This document shows positions 10,593 through 20,045 of a DNA stretch of 64,000 bases, piece after piece (positions within the stretch are counted from its first letter, which is position 1; every line of letters begins with the position of its first letter). The notes under the pieces were generated by a model, which had not been told where the DNA came from, searched no databases, and saw only the letters and a list, made by a program, of their open reading frames with translations. A program made the position numbers and the translations under genes. The stretch is from Aquamicrobium defluvii (GTDB lineage Bacteria > Pseudomonadota > Alphaproteobacteria > Rhizobiales > Rhizobiaceae): assembly GCF_004363725.1 (NCBI RefSeq), contig NZ_SNZF01000007.1, positions 1-64,000 on the forward strand, read 5' to 3'.

Positions 10593-12188
10593 TTATTTGC
10601 GGCTGGCGGGCGCGGTGTCGTCGATCCAGATGTCCTCGTAGGGCTGGAGCGCCAGCTCGTTCGCATTCGGCACCAGCCCGTGCACCCATGGCTGGTAGGC
10701 CATCACGGCTTTGTTGTAGTTGAAGAACCACACCGGCGCGTCATCCTGCACCAGATTGTTCGCCTGCCGCAGAAGGTCCGTCTGCTTCGCCGGGTCGCGC
10801 TCATCCCGCGCGGCCTCGTAGAGCTTGTCGAATTCGGGGTTCGAATAGCTGGTGTAGTTGCAGGCCGACTGCGCGGTCTTCGACCAGTAGCAGCGCATGG
10901 CGGCCAGCGGGTCCGGTCCGGTCTGGTTGGACCAGATGAAAGCCTCGAAATTGTTCGTGGTCACGGCTTCGCCCAGCGCCGAGCTTTCCACCGGCTTCGG
11001 CTTGACCGTGATGCCCACCTTCTGGAGCATCGGCAGGATCGCCTCCACGATCGGCACGCCCCAGCTCTCGTTGGGGCTCGCCGTCACCTCGAAGCTGAAG
11101 CCGTTCTCGTAGCCGGCCTCCTTGAGCAGTTCCTTCGCCTTGTCCGGATCGAAGGCGTAGGGCGCCTTGTCCTTGTCGAAGGCGGGCGAGGAGATCGGCA
11201 GCCAGCCGCTTGCCGGATAGGCCTTGTTCTTGACGAGGCGTTCCACGATCAGCGGCGTGTTGATCGCGTGGTTGATGGCCTGGCGCACGCGCTTGTCCCT
11301 GAACGCCTCGACCTTGGGGTTGAAGCCGATATTGCGCGTGTAGACCTCCGCCACCTCCAGCAGATGATCCTTCAGGGCGTCGTCCTGCTGGTAGGCCTGG
11401 TACTGCGTCGGGCCGAGGATCGACACGTCGATTTCCTTGTTGCGGAAGGCGACGTCGCGCGCGCTGTCCTCGCTCATCAGGATGATGTTGACGCGGTCCA
11501 GATAGGGCTTTCCCTCCTCGTAGAACTCGTCGAATTTTTCCACCACGATCTGTGAGCCCGGAACGTGCTCCCTGAAGCGGAACGGGCCGAGACCGACCGG
11601 CGCGGTGGCGAAGGTCGCCTCGTCCTCCACGTTGGAGGGATAGATGGCCGTGGTGTTCTGCATCAGCGAGAAACCGGGATTGACCGGCGAGGAGAAGGTG
11701 ACCTCCAGCGTGTTGTCGTCGATCTTCTTCAGGCCCGCTATGTCCTCGCTCTTGCCGGCGGCGAAATCGTCCACGCCCTTGATGATGGCGACATAGCTGG
11801 CGCCGGGAAAGGCGTTCTTCGGATCGGAGACACGCTTGTAGCTGTAGATTATATCGTCTGCGGTCAGCGCCTTGCCGTTGTGAAATTTGGCGTCCTTGCG
11901 CAGATGATAGGTGTAGACCAGCCCGTCGTCGGACACGTCGACGCCCGTCGCCAGCTCCAGAACGGGAGCGTTGTTGATCGAATCCCATGCGTAGAGCGAG
12001 CGGTGGATGGCCTGGGTGATGAACTCTTCCTGCGTGTTGGGGCTCGCCTGTATGTCGAGCGTCGCAAAGCTCGACCCGTAGGGTGCGGTGAAATTGAACG
12101 TGCCGCCCTGCCTCGGTTCTTCTGCCAGTGCAAGGCCGGATACGCCGGCACAGAGCACCGCCGCGAGCGTGAATCTCCTGAACATCAT
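10593..12188 (-). CDS. Peptide ABC transporter substrate-binding protein (family 5)
   Basis: Periplasmic binding protein of the dipeptide/oligopeptide class, 531 residues. A Sec signal peptide is visible (RRFTLAAVLCAGVSGLALA, cleavage before EEPRQ). The body follows the family-5 pattern, with LRKDAKFHNGKALTADDIIY near residue 100 and DKRVRQAINHAINTP in the second lobe. Two adjacent ATGs (12188, 12185) follow AAGGGGAGA. The neighbouring D-peptidase genes suggest short, perhaps D-residue-containing, peptides as ligand, but this is only inference. Confidence 0.88.
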   Translation of the reverse strand: MMFRRFTLAAVLCAGVSGLALAEEPRQGGTFNFTAPYGSSFATLDIQASPNTQEEFITQAIHRSLYAWDSINNAPVLELATGVDVSDDGLVYTYHLRKDAKFHNGKALTADDIIYSYKRVSDPKNAFPGASYVAIIKGVDDFAAGKSEDIAGLKKIDDNTLEVTFSSPVNPGFSLMQNTTAIYPSNVEDEATFATAPVGLGPFRFREHVPGSQIVVEKFDEFYEEGKPYLDRVNIILMSEDSARDVAFRNKEIDVSILGPTQYQAYQQDDALKDHLLEVAEVYTRNIGFNPKVEAFRDKRVRQAINHAINTPLIVERLVKNKAYPASGWLPISSPAFDKDKAPYAFDPDKAKELLKEAGYENGFSFEVTASPNESWGVPIVEAILPMLQKVGITVKPKPVESSALGEAVTTNNFEAFIWSNQTGPDPLAAMRCYWSKTAQSACNYTSYSNPEFDKLYEAARDERDPAKQTDLLRQANNLVQDDAPVWFFNYNKAVMAYQPWVHGLVPNANELALQPYEDIWIDDTAPASRK

Positions 12189-12258
12189 GGTCTCCCCTTT
12201 GTTGGTGCCGCTTTTCCGTTTGCGGCGCGTTTTTCTGTGTTGCTGAACCGTTGCCGCG

Positions 12259-13887
12259 TCAGCCGCGCCCGTCGTGCACCACCTCGCCGCCCAGAATTGT
12301 CAGAACGCAATGCGTCCGGTCGCGTATGGTGTCGGGTGCAGCTTCCAGCAGGTTGTGGTTGAAGACGGCGATGTCGGCGAGCTGGCCGGGCACCAGCCGG
12401 CCCTTCACATGCTCGGCCTTCTCCATGAAGGCGCCGCCTTCCGTGTAGGCTTGCAGAACCTCGTCCGGGGCGAGGCGCTCGGCTTCGTCCATCACCGTGC
12501 CCTTCCATGTCTGGCGGGTGATCATCGCATGGATGTTCGGGAACGGGTCGGGCGAGCAGACCGGCGAATCCGACCCGGTCGACGCACCCAGCCCCATGCG
12601 CTTCCATGTGGCCGAAGGATAGCAGGAGCGGGCGCGCGCCTCGTCCATGACGCTGATGTAGCTGTCGCCGAAATCGTGGATGAAGGCGAGCTGCGGGGCA
12701 GGATAGATGCCTGCCGCCTTCATGCGCTCGTTGAGGCCGCCGGCCAGAAAGCCGCAATGCTCGACACGGTGGCGGCGGTCCGGGTCGGGAAGCTGCGCCA
12801 GCGCCTTTTCATATGCGGTGACAAGCTGGTCGATTGCGGCGTCGCCGATGGCGTGGCAGGCAAGCGAATAGCCGCAGCGGTGCCATTGCATCACCAGCCG
12901 CTCCACCTCTTCGGCCGGCAGCATCTGCACGCCGAAATTGCCGGGTTCATCCTTGTAGGGCCGGCTCATCCATGCGGTGCGCCCGCCCGCCGAGCCGTCG
13001 AGGAACAGCTTGACGCCGCCAATGCGCATCATGTCGTCGCCAACCCCGGTGACGAGGCCGGCGCGCCAGCAGTCCTCCACGATGGAGACGCCCGGATCGC
13101 CCATCAGCGTGAGCCAGACGCGGACCGGAAGCCGCCCCGCCAGCTTTGCCAGCTGATAGGCTTTCATCTCGTCGAAGCCGGTGACATGGCCGAGCGCGGC
13201 CTCCATGCAGCTTGTGATGCCGAAGGAAAGCAGGTGCCGGCCGCCGCGCTCGATCGCCTCGATCAGATCCTCCACCGTGGGGTGGGGTATGACGTTCGTG
13301 ACCAGATTCTGCGCGTTCTCTGCCAGAAAGCCGTCGAGCCTGCCGTTGGCCTTGCCGAGGACGCCGCCGTCCGGCGCTTCCGTCCCGTCGCTCACCCCCG
13401 CCAGGGAAAACGCCATGGAATTCGCCACCGAGACGTGGCCGCAGGCGCGCGTCACGAGGACCGGGTGGCCGGGAACGGCGCGGTCGAGCTCCTCGCGCGT
13501 CGGATGGCGGCCGATGTCGAGCTTGGTCTGGTCGTAGCCGCGCGCGCGGATCCACGTGCCCTTGGGCAGGGTCGCGGCCCGTTCGGAAAGGCGGTCGAGC
13601 AGCGCCTGCAATGTCGGCGCGGCCGCGGGCGTGACGTCCACCCAGCCCATGGTCAGGCCGGTCGAGATCAGGTGGAGGTGGTTGTCGTTGAGGCCGGGGC
13701 AGGCGAAGCGGCCTTCAAGGTCGACGGTTTTCGTGGTCTGCCCCTTCAATGCCAGCATGTCGGCATCGGTGCCGGTGGCCAGCACCTTGCCCTGCCAGAC
13801 GGCGACCGCCTCGGCCCAGCCGTCGGTGTAGCCACGCCAGATGCGACCGTTGTGAAGGATCAGGTCGGCCGCCGGTAGAGATGCCAT
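12259..13887 (-). CDS. Amidohydrolase family protein (YtcJ-like)
   Basis: Metal-dependent hydrolase of the amidohydrolase-3 group, 542 residues. It has the N-terminal DLILHNGRIW strand pattern, the metal-binding NDNHLHL motif near residue 88, a mid-protein GGVKLFLDGSAGG segment and a C-terminal IAVFNHNLLE region. Enzymes of this group cleave N-acyl or formyl amides and related C-N bonds, but the substrate is not predictable here. It leads the minus-strand operon with the peptide importer, suggesting it processes the imported compound. It lies divergent from the LysR gene across a shared palindrome. Confidence 0.82.
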   Translation of the reverse strand: MASLPAADLILHNGRIWRGYTDGWAEAVAVWQGKVLATGTDADMLALKGQTTKTVDLEGRFACPGLNDNHLHLISTGLTMGWVDVTPAAAPTLQALLDRLSERAATLPKGTWIRARGYDQTKLDIGRHPTREELDRAVPGHPVLVTRACGHVSVANSMAFSLAGVSDGTEAPDGGVLGKANGRLDGFLAENAQNLVTNVIPHPTVEDLIEAIERGGRHLLSFGITSCMEAALGHVTGFDEMKAYQLAKLAGRLPVRVWLTLMGDPGVSIVEDCWRAGLVTGVGDDMMRIGGVKLFLDGSAGGRTAWMSRPYKDEPGNFGVQMLPAEEVERLVMQWHRCGYSLACHAIGDAAIDQLVTAYEKALAQLPDPDRRHRVEHCGFLAGGLNERMKAAGIYPAPQLAFIHDFGDSYISVMDEARARSCYPSATWKRMGLGASTGSDSPVCSPDPFPNIHAMITRQTWKGTVMDEAERLAPDEVLQAYTEGGAFMEKAEHVKGRLVPGQLADIAVFNHNLLEAAPDTIRDRTHCVLTILGGEVVHDGRG

Positions 13888-14001
13888 TCAAAATTCCCCG
13901 CCCTGGAATGCTGCCCCGCTGGAACGCCGGGCTTATCCTGCGTCTTTTTTTCCAAGGTGCGGTTTCAAAGCCGACATGGCCAATTCGGTTTTGGCAAGGA
14001 C

Positions 14002-14020
14002 TTATGCATAATTTGCATAA
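14002..14020. promoter_or_regulatory. LysR-type binding palindrome
   Basis: TTATGCA (14002-14008), TAATT, TGCATAA (14014-14020) is a perfect 7+7 inverted repeat. It fits the T-N11-A rule of LysR-family sites and lies between the divergent amidohydrolase and LysR genes, about 64 bases before the preferred LysR start. It is the likely site of autoregulation and of control of the amidohydrolase-importer operon. Confidence 0.65.
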
Positions 14021-14083
14021 TGAAGGAAAAGGAATGAATTATGCTGTGCTTTGACCGGGTCGATGCGACGAAAGGCGGGTATC

Positions 14084-15019
14084 GTGGAGATAAAATGGCT
14101 TGAGGATTTCGTGGCGCTTGCGGAAGTCTCCAGTTTCTCGCGGGCTGCCGAAGTCCGCAACGTCACCCAGCCTGCCTTCAGCCGGCGCATCAAGCAGCTC
14201 GAGGCGTGGGTGGGCGCGCCGCTGATCAACCGCGCCACCATGCCGGCCGAGCTGACGCCCGCCGGGCGCAATTTCCTGCCCATGGCGCAGGATACGATCC
14301 GCATGTTCAGCTCGGTCCGCGAAACGCTGCGCCCGCCGGCCGAGCAGGGGCTGGTGCGCTTTGCGGCGCTGCACACGCTCACCGTCACCTTCTTTCCAGG
14401 CTGGCTGCGAGAGCTTCAGGAACGCTCACGCCATTTCGGTACGTCCTTCATCGCCGACCGTGGCGGCATCGAGGCCAATCTCCAGGCGCTGACGGATGGC
14501 GAGACGGATTTCTTCCTCACCTATGCGCATCGCGAGGTTCCCTTTCATCTCGACCGCGAGAAATTCGCCTCGCTCGTCATCGGCACCGACTGGCTGGTCC
14601 CGGTGGCGGCGCCGGAACTGCGCGTCGACAAGGCGGCGACCGCGATGACCGGGCTGCTCGACCGGCCGGGGTCTTCGAAACTGACCGTGCCTTATCTGGG
14701 ATACGGCTACAGCTCGTTCTTCGGCGTCGCGCTTGGCCGCATGTTCGCAAGGAACGCGCCGTTCCGCCGCAAGACCGTGCATGAAAGCACGATCAGCGCC
14801 GGCCTCAAGGAACTGGCGCTGACCGGGGCCGGCCTGTGCTGGCTGCCGCAAAGCCTTGTCGGCAGGGAGCTGGCGCAGGGCCTGCTCGTCCTGTGCGCCG
14901 ACGACCCCGCATGGTCGCTCGATCTCGAAATCCGCCTCTACCGCAGCGCCGCGAGATCCGGCCCCATGGTGGAAGCGCTGTGGCGTGCCGCCGGCGAGCT
15001 GGCGCTCAGGAATTCATGA
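14084..15019 (+). CDS. LysR-family transcriptional regulator
   Basis: DNA-binding regulator of 311 residues. The N-terminal winged helix shows EIKWLEDFVALAEVSSFSRA and TQPAFSRRIKQLEAWVG, followed by a periplasmic-binding-like effector domain. The family's conserved N-terminus begins exactly at a GTG (14084) with AAAGGCGGG upstream. An ATG at 14063 and a TTG at 14051 are in frame but add unconserved residues. Divergent transcription from the amidohydrolase and the palindrome at 14002-14020 suggest it controls that operon in response to the imported ligand or its product. Confidence 0.85.
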   Translation: MEIKWLEDFVALAEVSSFSRAAEVRNVTQPAFSRRIKQLEAWVGAPLINRATMPAELTPAGRNFLPMAQDTIRMFSSVRETLRPPAEQGLVRFAALHTLTVTFFPGWLRELQERSRHFGTSFIADRGGIEANLQALTDGETDFFLTYAHREVPFHLDREKFASLVIGTDWLVPVAAPELRVDKAATAMTGLLDRPGSSKLTVPYLGYGYSSFFGVALGRMFARNAPFRRKTVHESTISAGLKELALTGAGLCWLPQSLVGRELAQGLLVLCADDPAWSLDLEIRLYRSAARSGPMVEALWRAAGELALRNS

Positions 15020-15806
15020 AGCGCAGCGCCCGCTGAACCTCGAAGAAATCGGCCGAGCCGAACGCCACTGCGCGGGCCCCGTGGGGCTTCGCGCCCGGAT
15101 ACCAGGAGGCGCGGTAGGCGTCGACGGGGTTGTTGAACTCGATGACCACTTCGCAGCGTTCCGGGATTGCCGGCAGCGCTGGCAGGCTGGCGGCGCCCAG
15201 CGCCTTTTCGACGCCTTCGGCAATTGCGATCCGCGCCGCGGCGGGGCTGAGCGAAAGGGATGCCGCACCAAAGCCTTGCAGCGTCTCCACGGTTGCGATG
15301 CCGGGCACCATGGCCCTGGCGTCGGCGCAGATGCCGGCGTCGCCTGAAATGAACGCCACGGGCACGCCGTGACGGGCGGCGCACAGGGCGTTGACGGTGA
15401 ATTCCGAGGCGACCTCGCCGTTCAGGACGAGGCGCGAAATGCGCAGGTTGGAGGTATGGGCGAGCGGGTTGTCTTCCGTGCCGGCCTTGGAATGATAGCC
15501 GGTGCAGAGCGCGGCATGGAAGCTGGAATCCAGCCCGAACATCATGGAATCGGGGTGGCCGGGCCAGCCCCTGACGATGCGGGCACAGGCTGGCAGCCGG
15601 TCGAGAACGATGTTGCGGCCGCTGTCGTGGGCGTCCTTGATCAGGATTTCGGTTGCGCCGGCGGCGCGCGCGCCTTCGCAGGCCGCCAGCACCTCGGCAG
15701 TCATAAGAGCGCGGAACTCGGCATAGTCGGCATGGCTGCGCTCTGCCTCGCTCCATGCCAGGATGCCGGCGGTGCCTTCAATATCGGCCGAGATGAATAT
15801 TTTCAT
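15006..15806 (-). CDS. M55-family D-aminopeptidase (DppA-like)
   Basis: Zinc peptidase, 266 residues, resembling Bacillus DppA, which removes N-terminal D-amino acids from short peptides. The N-terminal SADIEGTAG (Asp8 and Glu10 as metal ligands) and KDAHDSGRN near residues 57-65 are the family hallmarks. A histidine-containing GYHSKAG segment lies near the middle. Its stop lies inside the 3' end of the convergent LysR gene (14 bases of overlap). With the DmpA-like enzyme and the D-amino-acid transaminase next to it, it supports a D-peptide use pathway. Confidence 0.87.
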   Translation of the reverse strand: MKIFISADIEGTAGILAWSEAERSHADYAEFRALMTAEVLAACEGARAAGATEILIKDAHDSGRNIVLDRLPACARIVRGWPGHPDSMMFGLDSSFHAALCTGYHSKAGTEDNPLAHTSNLRISRLVLNGEVASEFTVNALCAARHGVPVAFISGDAGICADARAMVPGIATVETLQGFGAASLSLSPAAARIAIAEGVEKALGAASLPALPAIPERCEVVIEFNNPVDAYRASWYPGAKPHGARAVAFGSADFFEVQRALRFMNS

Positions 15807-15855
15807 GATCGATCAGATCTCCTTCGCAGTTGCATGGCGGCGCCGGGGCGGCGGC

Positions 15856-16893
15856 TCATGAGGATTCGGGCAATGCCGCCAGCCAGTCGCCGAGGGACGG
15901 GAAGCGCCGGCCGCCGCGCCCGACAGTGGCCTTCGCGGCGCACATGGCGTTGAGCACGGCCTCCGAGGTCGCCTCCGCCGCTGCCTGGAACACCTTGTCG
16001 ATATGGTTGTCGTCCAGCCGCCGGACAGGCTGGAACGGCTCCTGCGGCGCATGCGCCACCGGATCGGCCGTGGTGAAGGCGATGGCGAGATCGCCGCTGC
16101 CGTGACCCCAGAAGGAGCCGAGCCGGGCAATTCCGGCACCCGCCCGGCGCGCCACGCGCTGCAACTGCCTGTCGCCGAGCGCAATGTCGGTGGCGAGGAC
16201 GACGATGATCGACCCCTTTTCGGCTTCACCGGGATTGCGGGGATGAGGCCGCCGCCCGTCGGGCAGCACCAGATCGCCGGAGCGGCCGAAATTGGACAGC
16301 ACGAGTGCGCCCAGCATGAACCCGGCCCCGGCGATTTCCACCTGCCGCGATGCGGTGCCGATGCCGGCCTTGAAGCCGAAGGAGGTCATGCCCGTGCCCG
16401 CGCCGACATTGCCCTGTTCCACCGGGCCGGACGCGGCCGCATCCAGCGCCTCGAAGGCATGAAGCTGCGTCACCGCCATGGCCTGAATGTCGCTGATCGT
16501 GCCGTCGTTGCATTCGCAGACCAGCGCGTTGACCGTCGAGGTTTCGCGCCCGATGGCCGGATTGGCCGCGACTGCCCGCCTGATCAGCGCTTCGACGCAG
16601 GGAGCGACCGAAAATGTGTTGGTCAGCAGAATGGGGGTTTCGATGAGCCCGAGTTCGGCCACCTGCATCAGCCCGGCGGACTTGCCGAAGCCGTTGACGA
16701 TGTCGACCGCGCCGCGAACCTTGTTGCGGAAAAGATCGCCGCCATGCGGCAGGATCGCGGTCACGCCCGTCGCCAGCCCGTCGCCGGACAGCGTCCGGTG
16801 GCCGACCAGGACCCCGGCGACGTCGGTCAGGGCGTTGTGGGGACCGGTGGGCAGGTGTCCGACCGTCAGGCCGAAATGCCGTGCTGAGCTCAT
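15856..16893 (-). CDS. P1-family aminopeptidase (DmpA-like, L-aminopeptidase/D-esterase)
   Basis: N-terminal-nucleophile peptidase of the DmpA/BapA group, 345 residues. The precursor should self-cleave at Gly227-Ser228 within EKGSIIVVLATD, freeing Ser228 as the nucleophile. The conserved GNVGAGTGM and KAGIGTASR stretches lie at 161-183. Family members release N-terminal residues from peptides, beta-peptides, amides or esters, some with D-stereospecificity. It sits between the M55 peptidase and the transaminase on the same strand, with short gaps. No signal peptide was seen. Confidence 0.86.
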   Translation of the reverse strand: MSSARHFGLTVGHLPTGPHNALTDVAGVLVGHRTLSGDGLATGVTAILPHGGDLFRNKVRGAVDIVNGFGKSAGLMQVAELGLIETPILLTNTFSVAPCVEALIRRAVAANPAIGRETSTVNALVCECNDGTISDIQAMAVTQLHAFEALDAAASGPVEQGNVGAGTGMTSFGFKAGIGTASRQVEIAGAGFMLGALVLSNFGRSGDLVLPDGRRPHPRNPGEAEKGSIIVVLATDIALGDRQLQRVARRAGAGIARLGSFWGHGSGDLAIAFTTADPVAHAPQEPFQPVRRLDDNHIDKVFQAAAEATSEAVLNAMCAAKATVGRGGRRFPSLGDWLAALPESS

Positions 16894-16941
16894 CGTCGTG
16901 GTCTTGCCTCGTATCGCGCCTTCCGGGCCGGATGGCCCGGT

Positions 16942-17811
16942 TCAGGCAGGAACCGCCCGCTCCGTGACGGCCAGTGCCGTTTCGAGGTAAATTTGCTGGA
17001 GGCGGCGTGTCAATGGACCGGGGCTGCCATCCCCGACGACATGGTTCCCGATCCGCACCACAGGGGTGACGAAACTCGACGCCGAGGTGAGGAAGGCTTC
17101 CGCGGCTTCGTGGGCCTCCTGTGCCGAAAAGGCGCGCTCCTCCAGCCCGATGCCTTCTTCGCTGCACAGGCGCAGAACCGCGCGGCGGGTGCAGCCGGGC
17201 AGGATGGCGTGCGAGTTGGGACGGGTGACAATGGACCCCTCCTGCGTGACGATGAAGGCGCTTGCCGATGCGCCTTCGGTGATCAGCCCGTCCTCCACGA
17301 ACCAGACGTCGTCGAAGCCGGAATCGTGTGCCGCCTGCTTGGCCAGGACCTGCCCGAGCAGCATCACCGTCTTGATGTCGCGCCGCATCCAGCGCGGGTC
17401 GGGGGCGATCTCGACCGCAATGCCCTCGGCCTGCGCCTTGGTGCCGGTAAGCCTGCGGGCCGTGGTGAAGGCGAACAGGTTCGGCTTCAGGTCGCCGGGA
17501 TACAGGAAGTCGCGCTTCGCCACGCCGCGCGAAACCTGGATGTAGACGGTTCCCTCGTCCAGCCCGTTGCGGGCGATGAGCTCATGCTGCATGGCTTCGA
17601 TGCCGGCCATGGGCATGGGCAGCGCAATGCCGATTTCTGCGAGCGAGCGTTGCAGGCGTTGCAGGTGCAGGTCGTTGTCGATCATGCGCCCGCCGATGAC
17701 GGCGGTGACCTCGTAGATCGCGTCGGCGAACAGCAGACCCCGGTCGAATATGCTGATCCTTGCCTGATCTTCCGGCATGAAACGCTGATCGCAATAGACA
17801 TGCGCCATCAT
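16942..17811 (-). CDS. D-amino-acid transaminase (class IV PLP aminotransferase)
   Basis: PLP enzyme of fold type IV, 289 residues, most like D-alanine transaminase. The N-terminus has ISIFDRGLLFADAIYEV. The PLP lysine is probably Lys147 in RRDIKTVMLLGQVLAKQ, followed by EDGLITEGASASAF. The frame is open up to 17991, but the family start and a GGAG fit the ATG at 17811 (or 17808). It would convert D-amino acids freed by the neighbouring peptidases to 2-oxoacids. Branched-chain aminotransferase is a weaker alternative because the DIKT motif favours the D-enzyme. Confidence 0.84.
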   Translation of the reverse strand: MMAHVYCDQRFMPEDQARISIFDRGLLFADAIYEVTAVIGGRMIDNDLHLQRLQRSLAEIGIALPMPMAGIEAMQHELIARNGLDEGTVYIQVSRGVAKRDFLYPGDLKPNLFAFTTARRLTGTKAQAEGIAVEIAPDPRWMRRDIKTVMLLGQVLAKQAAHDSGFDDVWFVEDGLITEGASASAFIVTQEGSIVTRPNSHAILPGCTRRAVLRLCSEEGIGLEERAFSAQEAHEAAEAFLTSASSFVTPVVRIGNHVVGDGSPGPLTRRLQQIYLETALAVTERAVPA

Positions 17812-18281
17812 GGCTGCTCCCTGAATCGCCCTGCGCCGTTGCAGGCGCGCAAGCGGCAGTGATGGCAAGCCGCACGCAGGAATGCCAATTCCATTTCTGC
17901 AACTTCCGATGCCGAACGTGACAACGGGGCCGGCCGTGACATCGTCGGCCTTGAGGATGATGGGCCGGCGCCCGCCTTCATGCCAGGCCATGGATGGCGC
18001 AGGTTACCGCGGAGCCGGCGCCCGTGGATCTGGCGGCCGGCTGCGGAGATGCAATCCCCCGGCGCGGGGATCGCGTCGGGATGGCTTTGCGTGCGCGCGC
18101 CCAATGCGGTGTTGCCCGGGCTTCGACGGCACCGCATGGGGCGAGGCTTGCCCCTATAGTCATCGTCTATGCCCCGCTCAAAATTTAACTGTTTCAGAGA
18201 GCTGCTCACATCACTCTAATCGCCGGAGCGGCGAATAAAGAGAGGCGTATCGCATTGCGGCGCCCCGGTGGAGGAGACGAT
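17812..18281. other. 470-bp divergent intergenic region
   Basis: Region between the D-amino-acid transaminase (minus) and the amino acid permease (plus). A small hairpin, TCGCCG (18220-18225) GAG CGGCGA (18229-18234), lies in the likely 5' leader of the permease gene. AT-richer DNA at 18175-18195 could hold a plus-strand promoter. No gene, RNA or repeat was recognised. Confidence 0.4.
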
Positions 18282-19205
18282 ATGGCGGCAATCAACCCAT
18301 CCGGCAGCGCCATGGTTGCGGATCCTTCCGCGGGCCGGGATGTGGCGCTTGCCGTTTCGCCGGCCAACCATGTGCGCCGCGGCCTGACCGCCATCGTCCT
18401 TCTGCTGGCGCTCCATATGGCATGGCTGATCGTCGCCAACGAGGCGTTCCAGTGGCATGTCGTCTTCAACTGGCTGTTCGATCCTTCGGTGATGCAGGGC
18501 CTGATGGTGACGCTCGGCCTCACTGTCGTCGCCATGGTGCTGGGCACGGTCATCGGCCTCGTCCTGGCGATATGCCGCCTTTCGGGAAGCCGCATCGCCT
18601 CGGGTTTCGCCGGCCTCTACATCTGGTTCTTCCGTGGCACCCCGATGCTGGTGCAGCTCATCTTCTGGTACAATCTGGCAACGCTGTTCCCCGAAATCGC
18701 GATCACGATCCCCTTCGGCCCAAGACTGATCGGCTGGGACACCAACGCGCTGATCACCCCGCTGACGGCGGCCATCGTCGGGCTGGCGCTGAATGAGGCG
18801 GCCTATATGGCAGAAATCATCCGCGCCGGCCTCATCTCTGTCGATCCCGGCCAGAACGAAGCCGCGCAGGCGTTCGGCATGACGCGCCAGCGGGCGCTGC
18901 GCCGCATCATCATCCCGCAGGCGATGCGCTCGATCATTCCGCCGACCGGAAACCAGCTCATCAGCATGATCAAGGGCACCTCGCTGGTCAGTGTCATCGC
19001 CATGAATGACCTGCTCTATTCCGTGCAGGCGATCTACAACCGCACGTTCGAGATCATTCCGCTGCTGATGGTTGCGGTGGTCTGGTATCTGTTCGTCACG
19101 TCCATCCTCAATGTCGGGCAATCCTATATCGAAGCCTATTATGCGCGCGGCGACCGGCGCGGCGAGGTGCGGCCGGCCACTGTCCCCGACCCGGAGCCAG
19201 CCTGA
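18282..19205 (+). CDS. Polar amino acid ABC transporter permease
   Basis: Inner-membrane permease of the HisM/GlnP group, 307 residues. A cytoplasmic N-terminal extension precedes the first membrane segment, near residue 37. [38 protein letters not shown] and the EAA loop ([25 protein letters not shown]) are diagnostic. The start at 18282 has GGAGGAG upstream; a TTG at 18255 is in frame but lacks a ribosome site. It overlaps the ATPase start by one base. It is probably a homodimeric pore, since no second permease is present. Confidence 0.88.
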   Translation: MAAINPSGSAMVADPSAGRDVALAVSPANHVRRGLTAIVLLLALHMAWLIVANEAFQWHVVFNWLFDPSVMQGLMVTLGLTVVAMVLGTVIGLVLAICRLSGSRIASGFAGLYIWFFRGTPMLVQLIFWYNLATLFPEIAITIPFGPRLIGWDTNALITPLTAAIVGLALNEAAYMAEIIRAGLISVDPGQNEAAQAFGMTRQRALRRIIIPQAMRSIIPPTGNQLISMIKGTSLVSVIAMNDLLYSVQAIYNRTFEIIPLLMVAVVWYLFVTSILNVGQSYIEAYYARGDRRGEVRPATVPDPEPA

Positions 19206-19993
19206 TGACCGCCAGCGAGAAGACTTCCCCCGACCCGGTGCTCGTCAGGGCTCGCGACGTTCACAAGGCCTATGGCGACCATGAGGTGCTGAAGGGCATC
19301 GACATGGATGTGCGGGTGGGCGAGACGGTGGTCATCCTCGGTCCCTCGGGTTCGGGAAAATCGACCTTCCTGCGCTGCATCAACCATCTGGAGGCGATGC
19401 AGAAGGGCTCGATCCTCGTCGGCGAGGAGCAGGTCGGCTATGTGTGGCGCAACGGCACCCTCTACCGCGCCACGCCCTCGCAGATCGCGCGCCAGCGCCG
19501 CGGCATCGGCATGGTGTTCCAGCAGTTCAACCTTTATCCGCACATGACGGTGTTGCAGAACATCGTCGAGGCGCCGGTGGGGGTGTATGGCGAGAAGCGC
19601 AGCGAAGCCGAAGCCTATGCGCATATGCTCCTCAAGCGGGTGGGCCTGTCGGAAAAGGCGAATGCCTATCCGCGCCAGCTTTCCGGCGGCCAGCAGCAGC
19701 GCGTCGCCATCGCCCGCGCCCTCGCCATCCGGCCGCGGCTGATGCTGTTCGACGAGCCGACATCGGCGCTCGACCCCGAGCTGGTGGGCGAGGTGCTGGC
19801 CACGATGCGCGATCTGGCGCAGTCCGGGCTGACCATGATCGTCGTGACCCACGAGATCAGCTTCGCCCGCGAGGCCGCGGACCGGGTGATCTTCATGGAC
19901 GGCGGGCGCATCGTCGAGGAAGGCCCGCCCGGGCGGGTGCTGGTGAATCCCTCGCATCCGCGCACGCGCGCATTCCTGAACCGGGTGATCTGA
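19205..19993 (+). CDS. Polar amino acid ABC transporter ATP-binding protein
   Basis: Cytoplasmic ATPase of the GlnQ/HisP group, 262 residues. Walker [30 protein letters not shown] signature and [19 protein letters not shown]alker B are all intact. An insertion after the Walker A domain ([20 protein letters not shown]) is a known variation in some family members. The ATGA overlap with the permease gene shows coupled translation. The binding-protein gene follows 52 bases downstream. Confidence 0.9.
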   Translation: MTASEKTSPDPVLVRARDVHKAYGDHEVLKGIDMDVRVGETVVILGPSGSGKSTFLRCINHLEAMQKGSILVGEEQVGYVWRNGTLYRATPSQIARQRRGIGMVFQQFNLYPHMTVLQNIVEAPVGVYGEKRSEAEAYAHMLLKRVGLSEKANAYPRQLSGGQQQRVAIARALAIRPRLMLFDEPTSALDPELVGEVLATMRDLAQSGLTMIVVTHEISFAREAADRVIFMDGGRIVEEGPPGRVLVNPSHPRTRAFLNRVI

Positions 19994-20045
19994 CAGCAAC
20001 GGCGCCGGCGGGCGCGAACGGAAACTGAAACGGAGGATGGAACTC

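Noticed and set aside
20037..20045. Alternative binding-protein start at 20037
   Set aside because: The ATG directly abuts CGGAGG, so a ribosome bound there would use the ATG at 20046.
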